Source: Desulfobacteraceae bacterium (lineage in GTDB: Bacteria > Desulfobacterota > Desulfobacteria > Desulfobacterales > UBA2174). From it: DNA of 38,756 nucleotides. The position numbers and the translations under genes are program-made. Below the pieces are notes generated by a model. The model worked only from the letters and a program-made list of their open reading frames with translations. It had not been told where the DNA came from and did not search any database. Positions 1 through 9,519 of the stretch are shown here, piece by piece (within the stretch, counting starts at the first letter, position 1; each line of letters opens with the position of its first letter). Location of the stretch: contig DQXI01000134.1 in NCBI GenBank assembly GCA_011042305.1, positions 1-38,756 of the forward strand, in the 5' to 3' direction.

Positions 1-1
1 C

Positions 2-391
2 CACCAGAAGCTGCGGCCGGTGGATTTCGCCACCGACGGGGTGTTTCTCTGCGGACTGGCCCACTATCCCAAGCCCATCGACGAAAGCGTTTCCCAGGCG
101 CTGGCCGCCGCGGCCCGGGCCGCCACCTTTCTCGCCCGAGAGACGATCCTGGTGGGCGGGGTGGTCTCCTGGATCGATCCGGCACGGTGCACGGGCTGCG
201 GTGGCTGTGTCGAAGTCTGTCCGTACAACGCCATCACCATGTCGGCTGTCACCGGCATGGCCGAGGTTAACCCGGCGCTGTGCAAGGGGTGCGGGGCCTG
301 CGCGGCGGCTTGCCCGAGCGAGGCGCCGACTTTGATGGGATTCAATAACCGGCAGCTCTACGCGCAGATTCACAGCGCCTTGGCCGCCTGA
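2..391 (+). CDS. hdrA: HdrA-like (heterodisulfide reductase subunit A family) C-terminal part, two 4Fe-4S motifs; 5' end outside window
   Basis: Frame open from base 2; ...[29 protein letters not shown]... and [13 protein letters not shown] / [13 protein letters not shown] ferredoxin motifs typical of the HdrA C-terminus. Confidence 0.85.
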   Translation, partial: HQKLRPVDFATDGVFLCGLAHYPKPIDESVSQALAAAARAATFLARETILVGGVVSWIDPARCTGCGGCVEVCPYNAITMSAVTGMAEVNPALCKGCGACAAACPSEAPTLMGFNNRQLYAQIHSALAA

Positions 392-414
392 AACGGCATC
401 GAGAGGGAGAAACA

Positions 415-939
415 GTGAACCCGGAAGCATTCGAACCGAAGATTGTCGCCTTTTTCTGCAACTGGTGCACCTACGGGGCCGCGGATCTCGCCGGCGTCAG
501 CCGCCTGAGCTATCCGCCCAACATCCGGGCCATCCGGGTGATGTGCTCGGCCACCGTGTCGCCCCACCACGTGCTCAAGGCCTTCCAGGAGGGGGCCGAC
601 GGGGTGTTGGTGGGCGGGTGACACATCGGTGACTGCCATTACCTGTACGGTAATCACATGACGTTGAAGCGCATGACCTTTCTCCAGCACCTGCTCGCCT
701 TCCTGGGGTTGGAAGGAAGGCTGCATCTGGAATGGATCTCTTCTGCCGAGGCCCAGAAGTTCGTCGCCACGGTGACCGGGTTCACCGAGACGATCCGCCG
801 GCTCGGCCCCAGCCCCTTGAGAACGGCATCGTTGGCGCGGAGCGAAAACGTGCTCACCGCGCCGATGCGCCGGAGCGGATGCCCGGGCTTGTCTCAAACC
901 GTTGTGCCGGAGGACGGCACCAAGATCGTAAACGGATGA
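415..939 (+). CDS. mvhD: MvhD/VhuD-type delta subunit, predicted selenoprotein (Sec at UGA 619-621)
   Basis: ORFs 415..621 and 658..939 are in the same frame, separated only by TGA 619-621; [21 protein letters not shown] matches the family motif GADGVLVxGCHxGDCHY with U at the first Cys; GTG start with GAGGGAGA upstream. Confidence 0.85.
638..654 (+). promoter_or_regulatory. Candidate bacterial SECIS apical hairpin for the mvhD UGA
   Basis: ATTACC-TGTAC-GGTAAT perfect 6 bp stem, loop begins 22 nt after the UGA. Confidence 0.6.
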
Positions 940-1769
940 TCGCCATGACACCGATTCAACAACAAGTGAAAAATTGGCTCGAAGAAAAGCGGGTGGACAT
1001 CTTTTTGGCCTACCGCATCCTCGATGGCCATCCCTTGCCCCACGCTTTCACCCGGGAGCACATCGAAGAAACCGCCGAGCTGGTTACCGGCCCGGCCCGC
1101 TACAGCCTGGAAAAATTTGCCACCCACATCGCCTCCCGCTACCCGGCGGCCAGGATCGGCATGGTGGCCCGGGACTGCAATCAGCGGGCGTTGAACGTGC
1201 TGCGGGTGTGGAACCAGCTCAAGGACGGCCAGGTGGAGACGGTGCCGGTGACCTGCTGTCCCTCTCACCTTCACCACCACGCGGACTGCTCCTACCTCGA
1301 GCCGCATCCAGCCGGAGCGGTGAAGCAGCAACTCGGCCAGGCACCTAACCAATCCCTGGCCGAGGTCGAGGCCCAACCGGCCGCCGAACGTCTCGATCGC
1401 TGGCTGTACGAGTTTCAAAAATGCATCAAGTGCTACGGATGCCGCAACATCTGCCCGGTGTGCTTCTGCAAGGAATGCAGCCTGGAGCATGCCGAACTGA
1501 TCGGCACCGGCCATCTGCCGCCCGACATTCCGATCTTTCACCTGGTGCGGGCCGTTCACATGGCCGGCCGCTGCGTCGACTGCGGCCTGTGCGAGGACGC
1601 CTGCCCGGCCGAAATTCCCTTGCGCCTGCTCTACCGCAAGGTCAACGCCATCGTCAAAGACCTCTTCGACTACGAGACAGGCTCCGGCGACACGCTGCCG
1701 CCTTTTTCAATTCTGGGCGACAAGCCCACCATGAGCCCGATGCCGCTGTTGGCGGCTGCACAGGAGTAG
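936..1769 (+). CDS. 4Fe-4S dicluster protein, FdhB/hydrogenase beta-like electron-transfer subunit
   Basis: ATG overlaps the mvhD stop (ATGA); CIKCYGCRNICPVCFCKEC and CVDCGLCEDACP motifs; between mvhD and fdhA. Confidence 0.8.
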   Translation: MIAMTPIQQQVKNWLEEKRVDIFLAYRILDGHPLPHAFTREHIEETAELVTGPARYSLEKFATHIASRYPAARIGMVARDCNQRALNVLRVWNQLKDGQVETVPVTCCPSHLHHHADCSYLEPHPAGAVKQQLGQAPNQSLAEVEAQPAAERLDRWLYEFQKCIKCYGCRNICPVCFCKECSLEHAELIGTGHLPPDIPIFHLVRAVHMAGRCVDCGLCEDACPAEIPLRLLYRKVNAIVKDLFDYETGSGDTLPPFSILGDKPTMSPMPLLAAAQE

Positions 1770-1774
1770 ACGGT

Positions 1775-3826
1775 ATGGATCTGAAATTCGTCCCTTCAAT
1801 CTGTTCTTACTGCGGTACCGGCTGCGGGGTGCTCTTCGAGGTGCTCGACGGTGAGCTGGTGGGCACCTTGCCGATGAAGACCCACCCGGTCAACCAGGGC
1901 AAGCTGTGCATCAAGGGCTGGAATCTGCACGAGCACATCAACAGCCCCCTGCGTCTCAAGCATCCGCTGCTGAAAACCTTCGGCCGGTTCACCAAGGTCG
2001 ATTGGGGCAAGGCCGTCGACGTCACCGCTCACCGGCTCAAGGAGGTCATCGCCGCTCACGGCCCGGACAGCGTGGGCGTGCTGGTGTCGGCCAAGATGAC
2101 CAACGAGGAGAACTACCTGGCCCAAAAATTCGCCCGGGCGGTCATCGGCACCAACAACGTGGACCACTGTGCCCGGCTCTGACACGCCTCTACGGTGGCC
2201 GGTCTGGCCGCCGCATTCGGCAGTGGTGCCATGACGAATTCCTTTGACGACCTGGAAACCGCCGGCTGCATCTTCGTGATCGGCTCCAACACCACGGCCT
2301 GCCACCCGTTGATCGCCACCCGGATCTACCGGGCCAAGGAACGCGGCGCCCGGGTGATCGTGGCCGATCCACGGCGCACCCAGCTCGGAGATCTGGCCGA
2401 CCTGTCGGTTCACCACCGGCTCGGCAGCGACGTGGCCCTGCTCAACGGCATGATGCACTGGATCATCGAAAACGGCTGGCACGACCAGGATTACATTGCC
2501 GCGCGCACCGAGGGCTTCGAGGCCTTGGCGGCCACGGTGGCCGGGTATTCGCCCCAGCGGGTCCAGGCCATCACCGGGGTGCCGGCGGACGACATCAAAA
2601 AGATGGCCGAGCTGTATGCCACCTGCGGTCCTGCGGCCCTGCTCTACGCCATGGGTATCACCCAGCACACCACCGGCGTGGACAACGTCAAGTCGTGCTG
2701 CAACATCGCCTTGCTATGTGGCAACGTGGGTGTGGCCGGCGGCGGGGTCAATCCCCTGCGCGGTCAGAACAACGTCCAAGGGGCCTGCGACATGGGGGGC
2801 CTGCCCAACGTGTTTACCGGCTACCAGCCGGTGAGCGATCCGGCGGTGGTGGAGAAGTTCTCCAAGGCCTGGGGACGTCCCTTGTCCGACAAGCCGGGCA
2901 TGACCATCACCGACATGATCGGCGCGATGCTCGACGGCCGTCTCAAGGCGCTATACGTCATCGGTGAAAACCCCAAGCTCTCCGATCCGGACTGGAACCA
3001 TCTCCAGCACGCCCTCAACCGGCTCGACCTGCTCGTGGTCCAGGAGCTGTTCCTCTCCGAGACCGCCCAGGTGGCCGATGTGGTGCTGCCGGCGGCCTCG
3101 GTGGCGGAAAAGGACGGCACCTTTACCAACTCCGAGCGGCGCTGCAGCCGGGTCCACAAGGCCATCGAGCCGGTGGGCAACGCCCTGGCCGACTGGCAGA
3201 TCATCTGCAAACTGGCCACGGCCATGGGCTATCCCATGGACTATCCCGGAGGCCCGGAACAGATCTTCGACGAGATGGCGGCCCTGACGCCCAAGAGCTA
3301 CGCCGGCATGTCCTACGCGCGCATGGGCCTGGACGGACTGCAATGGCCCTGCCCGAGCGCCGACCATCCAGGTACGCCGATCCTGCACACGCAGCAGTGT
3401 GCCCGGGGCCTCGGCAAGTTCCACGCCATCGAATACCAGGATCCCGCAGAGATGCCCGATCCGGACTATCCATATTTCCTCACCACCGGGCGCATGTTCG
3501 CCCACTTTCACACCGGCACTATGACGCGCATCTCAGCCCACCTGGACGCCGAACAGCGCACCGGTTACGTGACGATCCACCCGGACGATGCCCGCCGCCT
3601 GGACATCGCCGAAGGGGACCTGGTGGCCATCACCTCCCGGCGCGGCCAGATGGAAGCCCCGGCGCGCATCAGCACCAACGTTCCGCCGGGCAATCTCTTT
3701 TTGCCGATTCACTTCGGCGAAAACCCGGCCAACATGCTCACCAATGCCGACGCTTTCGACCCTCTGGCCAAGATTCCCGAGTTCAAGGTCAGCGCGGTGC
3801 GGATCGCCAAGGCCCAGGCGGCCTGA
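1775..3826 (+). CDS. fdhA: Formate dehydrogenase alpha subunit, molybdopterin oxidoreductase, predicted selenoprotein (Sec at UGA 2180-2182)
   Basis: In-frame ORFs flank TGA 2180-2182: ...[30 protein letters not shown]..., the classic Sec position of FdhA/FdhF; N-terminal CSYCGTGCG motif. Confidence 0.95.
2193..2213 (+). promoter_or_regulatory. Bacterial SECIS hairpin for fdhA UGA
   Basis: CGGTGGCC-GGTCT-GGCCGCCG, 8 bp stem (one U-G), loop GGUCU as in the E. coli fdhF SECIS, loop starts 18 nt after UGA. Confidence 0.85.
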
Positions 3827-4009
3827 GGCGTCGGCGGGGATCGAGGGGAAAAAGCGAAAGCTGCGGATGGTTGCTTGAAAAGGCCACGGGGTGGCCGCAC
3901 CCGGTGGAAGGAGGCGAATCCGGGTGCCGCCACCCCATGGCGGGGTGAGCGCCACCGCCCGTTGATCAGCGGTGGCGCCAGGGCCAGGGGGATCCGAGGG
4001 GTGGGAATC

Positions 4010-4330
4010 TCAGCGGGAAACGATTTCGCTTTCCAGCTTTTGAGCAATGACCATGGATTGCTCCAGGGCATCGTTGATGTTGAACAGCTGAATCTTGAGC
4101 GTTTTCAAGCTCGCCGGGGTCGCCTTGATCGGGGCGCCGCTCTCCAGGACCGATTTCAATTCCCGGGCCTTGTCGGCCAGACCGGCTATCTTGTCGGTAA
4201 AAGCCCCCACCTCTTTGGCCCACTTGGCCCGTTCGTTGGCGGGAAAGGTGACCGGTTGTGCTCCCAAGCCGGCCACGAGGGCCTCGATGCCGTATTCTTC
4301 CGGATCCGCGATAATTTCATAAGTGGACAT
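4010..4330 (-). CDS. Hypothetical protein, 106 aa
   Basis: ORF with GGAAAGGAG Shine-Dalgarno just upstream of ATG. Confidence 0.7.
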   Translation of the reverse strand: MSTYEIIADPEEYGIEALVAGLGAQPVTFPANERAKWAKEVGAFTDKIAGLADKARELKSVLESGAPIKATPASLKTLKIQLFNINDALEQSMVIAQKLESEIVSR

Positions 4331-4604
4331 GCGTTTGCTCCTTTCCCAGAATCATCTGTCTGCTGTTGGAAGAGGCGATCGGTCCGCAGCGATCCGGCCT
4401 GCTATCGGCCGGAACCTGCTGAAGGGTCACCGTGTCCGGAAAGGTAATTCAATTCGCATGCCAGGTTGCTCGGCATTCAGCTAACCGCTTGCACAGCCTC
4501 TTGATCGTGTCGGTGCCGGCCTCATCGCAGGCCTCCTGCCCGCCCGTCCATCCGACAATCAATGCACAGGCCTTGGACATGGGCCGTACAGGCTGAATCC
4601 GGAT

Positions 4605-5201
4605 TCAGTCTCGGACCGGCGACACGTTCCCCTGCAGGCCGATGGCCTCGGCCGCGGTGCGCATCCCTGCGATGGTCTCCTCGATAAGAGCGGTCAGCTC
4701 CACCCCCAGCAGGGCGGCGCCTTTCTCGATGATGCTCCGGTCCACGCCGGCGGCGAAGCGCTTGTCCTTCCACTTTTTCTTGACAGACTTGGCCGTCAGG
4801 TCCATCACCGAGCGCGACGGGCGTACCAGGGCCGCGGCAGCCACCAGCCCCGTGAGCTCGTCGACGGCATAAAGCACCTTTTCCATTTCACTTTCCGGCT
4901 GCACATCGGAGCAGATCCCCCAGCCGTGGCTCACGACAGCCCGGATGTAGTCCTCCGGCCATCCGTTTTCGCGTAAGATTCGTTCGCTCTGGCGGCAATG
5001 TTCCTCAGGGTATTGCTCGTAGTCAAGGTCGTGAACCAGGCCTACAATGCCCCACATCTCTTCGTCGGCGTCGCGCTGGCGAGCCATGTGGCGCATTACG
5101 GCCTCAACCGCCAGTGCGTGTTTGATCAGGCTTTCGGACTGGTTGTACTGGTTCAGCAGCGCCCAGGCTTGATCACGGGTCGGTGCGGCGTTGTCATTCA
5201 T
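4605..5201 (-). CDS. HD-domain (HDIG-type) protein
   Basis: H..V...AR....DEEMWGIVGLVHDLDYEQYPEEH motif pattern. Confidence 0.85.
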   Translation of the reverse strand: MNDNAAPTRDQAWALLNQYNQSESLIKHALAVEAVMRHMARQRDADEEMWGIVGLVHDLDYEQYPEEHCRQSERILRENGWPEDYIRAVVSHGWGICSDVQPESEMEKVLYAVDELTGLVAAAALVRPSRSVMDLTAKSVKKKWKDKRFAAGVDRSIIEKGAALLGVELTALIEETIAGMRTAAEAIGLQGNVSPVRD

Positions 5202-5257
5202 GGCATAATTCTCCAGATTGGTTTACGATTAAAAAAGTCGACGGCGGATCAACCGTT

Positions 5258-5286
5258 TTGATAGTCCGACTGCCGGCGGGTGTCAA
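5258..5286 (-). promoter_or_regulatory. Predicted sigma70 promoter toward HD-domain gene
   Basis: TTGACA (5286-5281), 17 nt spacer, TATCAA (5263-5258). Confidence 0.5.
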
Positions 5287-5315
5287 TCGAGGGACCGAAG
5301 ATTTCATCCCTCCGT

Positions 5316-5343
5316 TTGACACCCCTCGGTATGTGCCTAGGTT
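5316..5343 (+). promoter_or_regulatory. Predicted sigma70 promoter toward the hibernation factor gene
   Basis: TTGACA (5316-5321), 16 nt spacer, TAGGTT (5338-5343). Confidence 0.5.
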
Positions 5344-5430
5344 GAAAAAAGGGGGATGGTCAGACGCCCGAGTTTTCGATCGAGGCGTCGGCCATCGAAA
5401 CGATTCACCTTTGGCAGGAGGAACGCATCT

Positions 5431-5742
5431 ATGCAGGTAGCGCTGACGTTCAAGAATCTGGATGCATCCGAGCATTTCAAACAGTACGTGCAGGAAAAGC
5501 TTGACCGGGTGGACAAGCTTCTGGACAAGCCTGCGGTCGCGGAAGTCGTGCTCACCGCGGAGAACCTCCAGCAGGTGGCCGAGGTGCGCCTAGCCAGCGG
5601 CGGTTTGAGCGTCCAGGCCAAGGCGGATGCGGAAGATCTGCATGCGGCCATCGATCAGATGGTGGACCGGGTGCGCCGGCAGATCACCAAGCAGAAGGAG
5701 AAGGTGCGCGATCGGCGCCCGGCGGCTCCTTTGGCCAATTAA
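5431..5742 (+). CDS. hpf: Ribosome hibernation promoting factor (HPF/YfiA family, short form)
   Basis: MQVALTFKNLDASEHFKQYVQEKLDRVDKLL...; AGGAGGAA SD before ATG. Confidence 0.9.
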   Translation: MQVALTFKNLDASEHFKQYVQEKLDRVDKLLDKPAVAEVVLTAENLQQVAEVRLASGGLSVQAKADAEDLHAAIDQMVDRVRRQITKQKEKVRDRRPAAPLAN

Positions 5743-5780
5743 GCGGTCGCCGGCCCTGATCCGTGCGGACCACGATGAGA

Positions 5781-5824
5781 AAAATCCCCGCGATGGTGTG
5801 TGCCCACGCCTGCGGGGATTTTTA
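5781..5824 (+). terminator. Rho-independent terminator after hpf
   Basis: AAAATCCCCGC ... GCGGGGATTTTT with U tract. Confidence 0.9.
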
Positions 5825-5975
5825 GTCGGTATTCGTGATAGGGCATGCCATTTTCCCTTTCGGTGCAGAACTGTTTGAAACCCTCCCGACTTGGTGATAA
5901 GTTGAGATTTCTTTTCCCCCGGCGACGCCTCCGGCCGCCCCCTGCCGGCGGAGGAAACCGGGACGACCTTTTTTC

Positions 5976-6275
5976 GTGACCGCCAGAATCATGAAGCGCT
6001 CCGGGTTCAGAAGCTTCGACACGTTGGCCGGTGCCCTTTTTGTGGCCCTCGGCATCGGTGGTGTCCTTTTTTTCGGCTGGGGAGAATTGCGCCTGGCCTT
6101 TTTGCTGCTGATCTACTTCCTGTTGATCATCGGTTTCCGGCTCGATGACATCAGCCGCCAGCTCGCCTCCATAGATCGGCGGTTGGCGGCCTTGCCTCAG
6201 CGGCAGGCGGAGCGTGGCGCCGCCTGTGCCTCCGGGGGGAGCTCCCCTCCCTCGGCCTCCGGAAGGCTTCAATGA
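5976..6275 (+). CDS. Small membrane protein, hypothetical
   Basis: Two hydrophobic segments (ALFVALGIGGVLFFGW, LAFLLLIYFLLIIGF); true start may be ATG 5991. Confidence 0.6.
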   Translation: MTARIMKRSGFRSFDTLAGALFVALGIGGVLFFGWGELRLAFLLLIYFLLIIGFRLDDISRQLASIDRRLAALPQRQAERGAACASGGSSPPSASGRLQ

Positions 6276-7126
6276 GCCCGCCCGCCGGCAAGATCGCCCG
6301 TGTATCGGTGCACGGGGGGCACAGCGGGCAGTTTTGCAGCCATGCCGCCGATGATTTGGCGTCGGTGGTGGCCGCCTATGCGGCCCAAGGGTTCGCCTGG
6401 GTGGGCTTGACCGAACACATGCCGCCGCCGGAAGATCGCTTTCTCTACCCGGAGGAGCGGCAGGCCGGATTTGACGCCGCCGCCCTGCGCCGCCGCTTTG
6501 CTGCTTACATGGCGGAGGCGCGGCGCCTGCAGCGTCACTGGGAGGCCGTTTTGCCCCTCAGGGTCGGCTTCGAAACCGAAGCCTGTAGCGGTGCCCTGGA
6601 TCTCGCCCGTCAACTGGTGACGGAGTTTCACCCGGACTACATCGTGGGATCGGTGCATCATGTGGCCGACATCCCCATCGATGTCTCCCCCGCCGTCTAT
6701 GCCGATGCCGCCGCGCGCTGCGGCGGCATCGAAGAGCTGTACCTGGCTTATTTCGATCTTCAGTTGGAAATGATCGAAACCCTCAGGCCCCAGGTGATCG
6801 GGCACTTCGACCTGGTGCGCATTTTCGATCCCGACTATCCGCGGCACTTGGCCTCGGCGCCGGTGGGCCGGCGCATCGTCCGCAACCTGGAGCGGGTTCG
6901 CCAAATGGGGGCGATCCTCGATTTGAATGTGGCCGCCTGGGACAAGGGGGGCAGCGAACCGTACCCGGCTGCGGGGATCCGCTGGCAGGCACGCCGGCTG
7001 GGCATTGCCCTTGTTCCCGGCGATGACAGCCACGGCGTGGCAACGGTGGGGCGACATTTCGACCGGGCTGTCGCCCTGCTGGAAGCCGAGGGGTTTTCCA
7101 CCGACTGGCCGATCCCCGGATTGTAG
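6272..7126 (+). CDS. PHP-domain histidinol-phosphatase-like phosphoesterase
   Basis: VHGGHSGQFCSHA, GLTEHMPPP, GSVHHV, GHFDLVRIF, DDSHG metal-ligand motifs. Confidence 0.85.
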   Translation: MSPPAGKIARVSVHGGHSGQFCSHAADDLASVVAAYAAQGFAWVGLTEHMPPPEDRFLYPEERQAGFDAAALRRRFAAYMAEARRLQRHWEAVLPLRVGFETEACSGALDLARQLVTEFHPDYIVGSVHHVADIPIDVSPAVYADAAARCGGIEELYLAYFDLQLEMIETLRPQVIGHFDLVRIFDPDYPRHLASAPVGRRIVRNLERVRQMGAILDLNVAAWDKGGSEPYPAAGIRWQARRLGIALVPGDDSHGVATVGRHFDRAVALLEAEGFSTDWPIPGL

Positions 7127-7199
7127 GAGGGATGCTGTTGCCGCCGGCTGGGGTGATGTGCTAATGGGATCTCTTCTCGTTGTCCAGGATCGTTAGCCG

Positions 7200-7796
7200 A
7201 TGGCCGAAAGAAGACCTGCCGTTTCCGGGAACAACTGCAGCAAGGACGCCACATCCGGTTTTGCCGCCAAGGGCGGGCAGGCGGGACTGCTCAAGCGCGC
7301 CTACGAGCGCTTTGTCAAGCTCCGCGGTTGCCCGAAGGAAATCGCCCGCGGCTTCGCCGTGGGCCTTTTTATCGGATTCATGCCCATCCTGGGGGCCCAA
7401 ATGCTCATCGCCGTGCCTCTGGCGGCGCTGTTCAAGTCCAACAAGCTGGCCGCTGCGGCCGGCGTCTGGATCACCAATCCGGTGACGGCCCCCGTCATCT
7501 ACGGACTGACCTATGTCCTCGGATCGAAGCTGACAGGCATTTCCGGCCGACTGGCCGCCGGCTTCGCCGAACCGATGACGCTGATGGATGTTGTGGCCCA
7601 GGCGCCGCACGTCTTCTGGACCTTGACCATCGGCGGCATCGTGGTGGGCCTTCCCGTGGCCGTGGCCAGCTATTACCTGTCCCTGGCCGCCGTGATCCGG
7701 TACCGGGAGCGTATCCAGCAAAAGATCGCAGCTGGCAGGGAAAAGCTGATCCGGCGTCGCCGCACCAAGCGCAAAAAATCCAGCAAGCGCCGCTAA
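7200..7796 (+). CDS. DUF2062 domain-containing protein
   Basis: GCPKEIARGFAVGLFIGFMPILGAQMLIAVPLAALFKSNKLAAAAGVWITNPVTAPVIYGLTYVLG is characteristic of DUF2062. Confidence 0.9.
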   Translation: MAERRPAVSGNNCSKDATSGFAAKGGQAGLLKRAYERFVKLRGCPKEIARGFAVGLFIGFMPILGAQMLIAVPLAALFKSNKLAAAAGVWITNPVTAPVIYGLTYVLGSKLTGISGRLAAGFAEPMTLMDVVAQAPHVFWTLTIGGIVVGLPVAVASYYLSLAAVIRYRERIQQKIAAGREKLIRRRRTKRKKSSKRR

Positions 7797-7835
7797 TGCC
7801 GTCTCATTTTCGGCGGGACGCCCAAGGACCCTGGA

Positions 7836-9476
7836 ATGCATCGGATTTGCCTGGTTCAGCCGCCGATCCGCGACTTTTACCTCACCGCCAAGCGCACCTT
7901 TCCCGCCGGCCTGGCCGCCATTGCCGGCCAGTTGCGCGCCGAGGGGTTCACCGTGGAAATCGTGGACGCCCTGGCCGGATCCAAGCGCCGGATCAAACCG
8001 CTGCCGCCCGAGATGGCGGACCTGGTCGACTTTTACGGCCCGCCGGATCGGTCTCCCTTCGGCCTTTTTTCCGCCTGGGCCCACCACGGCGCCGGTTTTG
8101 ACACCGTCGCCCGTCGTGTGGCCGAAACCCGCCCTTTCCTTGTGGGGATTTCCAGCCTGTTTACCGCCTATGCCGACGAGGCCCTGGCCACGGCCGAAGC
8201 GGTGCGCCGGCTCCTGCCCGAGGCTCGCATCGTGGTGGGCGGGCATCATGCCACGGCCCTGCCCGGAAAGGTAATGGCTTCGGCAGCGGTGGATTTTGTC
8301 ATCCGGGGCGAAGGGGAAGCGGCGATGGTGGCCTTGGCCCGAGCCCTGGTCGATCGGGGCGCTCTGGATCAAGTGCCCGGGTTGGTGTGGCGGCGGCCCC
8401 GGGGCAAGCTGGTCCTCAACCCCCCGGCCATCATCGCGGACCTGGATCGCCTGTCGCCCCCCGCCTTCGATCTGGTGCCGCGGAGAGCCTATCGCCGCGG
8501 CGGACGCGGTGCTCTTCAGATCACCGCCAGCCGTGGATGCCCCTACCATTGTTCCTACTGCGCCTTCGGCGACCCCGCCGCGCCGCCGTACCGTCGCCGT
8601 TCGGTGGACTCGGTGCTGGCGGAGATCGACGGCGCCGCAGAGCGCGAAGAGATCGGGTTCATCGATTTCGAAGACGAGAACCTCAGCCTGGATCGCGCCT
8701 GGTTCGTCGCCCTGCTAAAAGGCATTCAGCGACGCTTTACGCCGGGGAGCGTGGAACTGCGCGCCATGAACGGGCTGATGCCCTCGACTCTCGACGACGA
8801 GTTGCTGGCCTTGATGCAGGCGGCCGGTTTCCGTTCGTTGAACCTGTCGCTGGGCACCGCCGTGCCCCGACGCGCCCGTTTTTTTCGGCGCCCCGATTTG
8901 CGGCGGGCCTTCGACCGGGCGCTTTCTGGCGCGGTGCGCTGGGGCATGACGGCGGTGGGCTACATCATCGTGGGCGCGCCTGGGCAGCCGGCCGGCGAGA
9001 GCCTCTCAGACCTGCTCTATCTCGCCCGGCGGCCTGTGCTGGCCGGCCTCTCGGTATACTACCCGGTGCCCCGGACGCTGGATTTTGAGCGCTGCCGGCA
9101 GATGGGCCTGCTGCCTTCCACCCTTGCCCGCATGCGCGCCACGGCCCTGCCGGTGGGTGACGCTGCCGCTCGTCGCCGCACCGTGACCCTCCTGCGCCTG
9201 GGCCGGCTGCTCAACTTCATCAAGGCCCTCAAGGATCGGGGCGAGGCCCTGCCCGGGCCGATGCCGTTGGAGGAAGGGCCAATTCCAGGCGTTGACGATC
9301 GCCGGGTCCTGGGTCGACGGCTCCTGGCGGCTTTTCTTTACGACGGAAAGCTACGGGGGGCCGATGCAGCGGGAACCACATGGATCCATCCCTGCGACCC
9401 GGCGCTCACCGAACGTTTCCGACGGACCCTGCGTCACGTGCCGGTCTGCCCCAGCGGGCACCGGTCAGGCAGATAG
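7836..9476 (+). CDS. B12-binding domain radical SAM protein
   Basis: N-terminal cobalamin-binding-like fold (VQPPIRDFYLTAKRTFPAGLAAIAGQLRAEGF), VVGGHHATALP, SRGCPYHCSYCAFG CX3CX2C. Confidence 0.9.
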   Translation: MHRICLVQPPIRDFYLTAKRTFPAGLAAIAGQLRAEGFTVEIVDALAGSKRRIKPLPPEMADLVDFYGPPDRSPFGLFSAWAHHGAGFDTVARRVAETRPFLVGISSLFTAYADEALATAEAVRRLLPEARIVVGGHHATALPGKVMASAAVDFVIRGEGEAAMVALARALVDRGALDQVPGLVWRRPRGKLVLNPPAIIADLDRLSPPAFDLVPRRAYRRGGRGALQITASRGCPYHCSYCAFGDPAAPPYRRRSVDSVLAEIDGAAEREEIGFIDFEDENLSLDRAWFVALLKGIQRRFTPGSVELRAMNGLMPSTLDDELLALMQAAGFRSLNLSLGTAVPRRARFFRRPDLRRAFDRALSGAVRWGMTAVGYIIVGAPGQPAGESLSDLLYLARRPVLAGLSVYYPVPRTLDFERCRQMGLLPSTLARMRATALPVGDAAARRRTVTLLRLGRLLNFIKALKDRGEALPGPMPLEEGPIPGVDDRRVLGRRLLAAFLYDGKLRGADAAGTTWIHPCDPALTERFRRTLRHVPVCPSGHRSGR

Positions 9477-9519
9477 ATCCGGTTGGTTATTCGTTGCAGA
9501 ATGACCGGCAGCGGGATTT

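Noticed and set aside
7161-8549. 462 aa minus-strand ORF
   Set aside because: Antisense to DUF2062 and radical SAM genes, no domain recognised.
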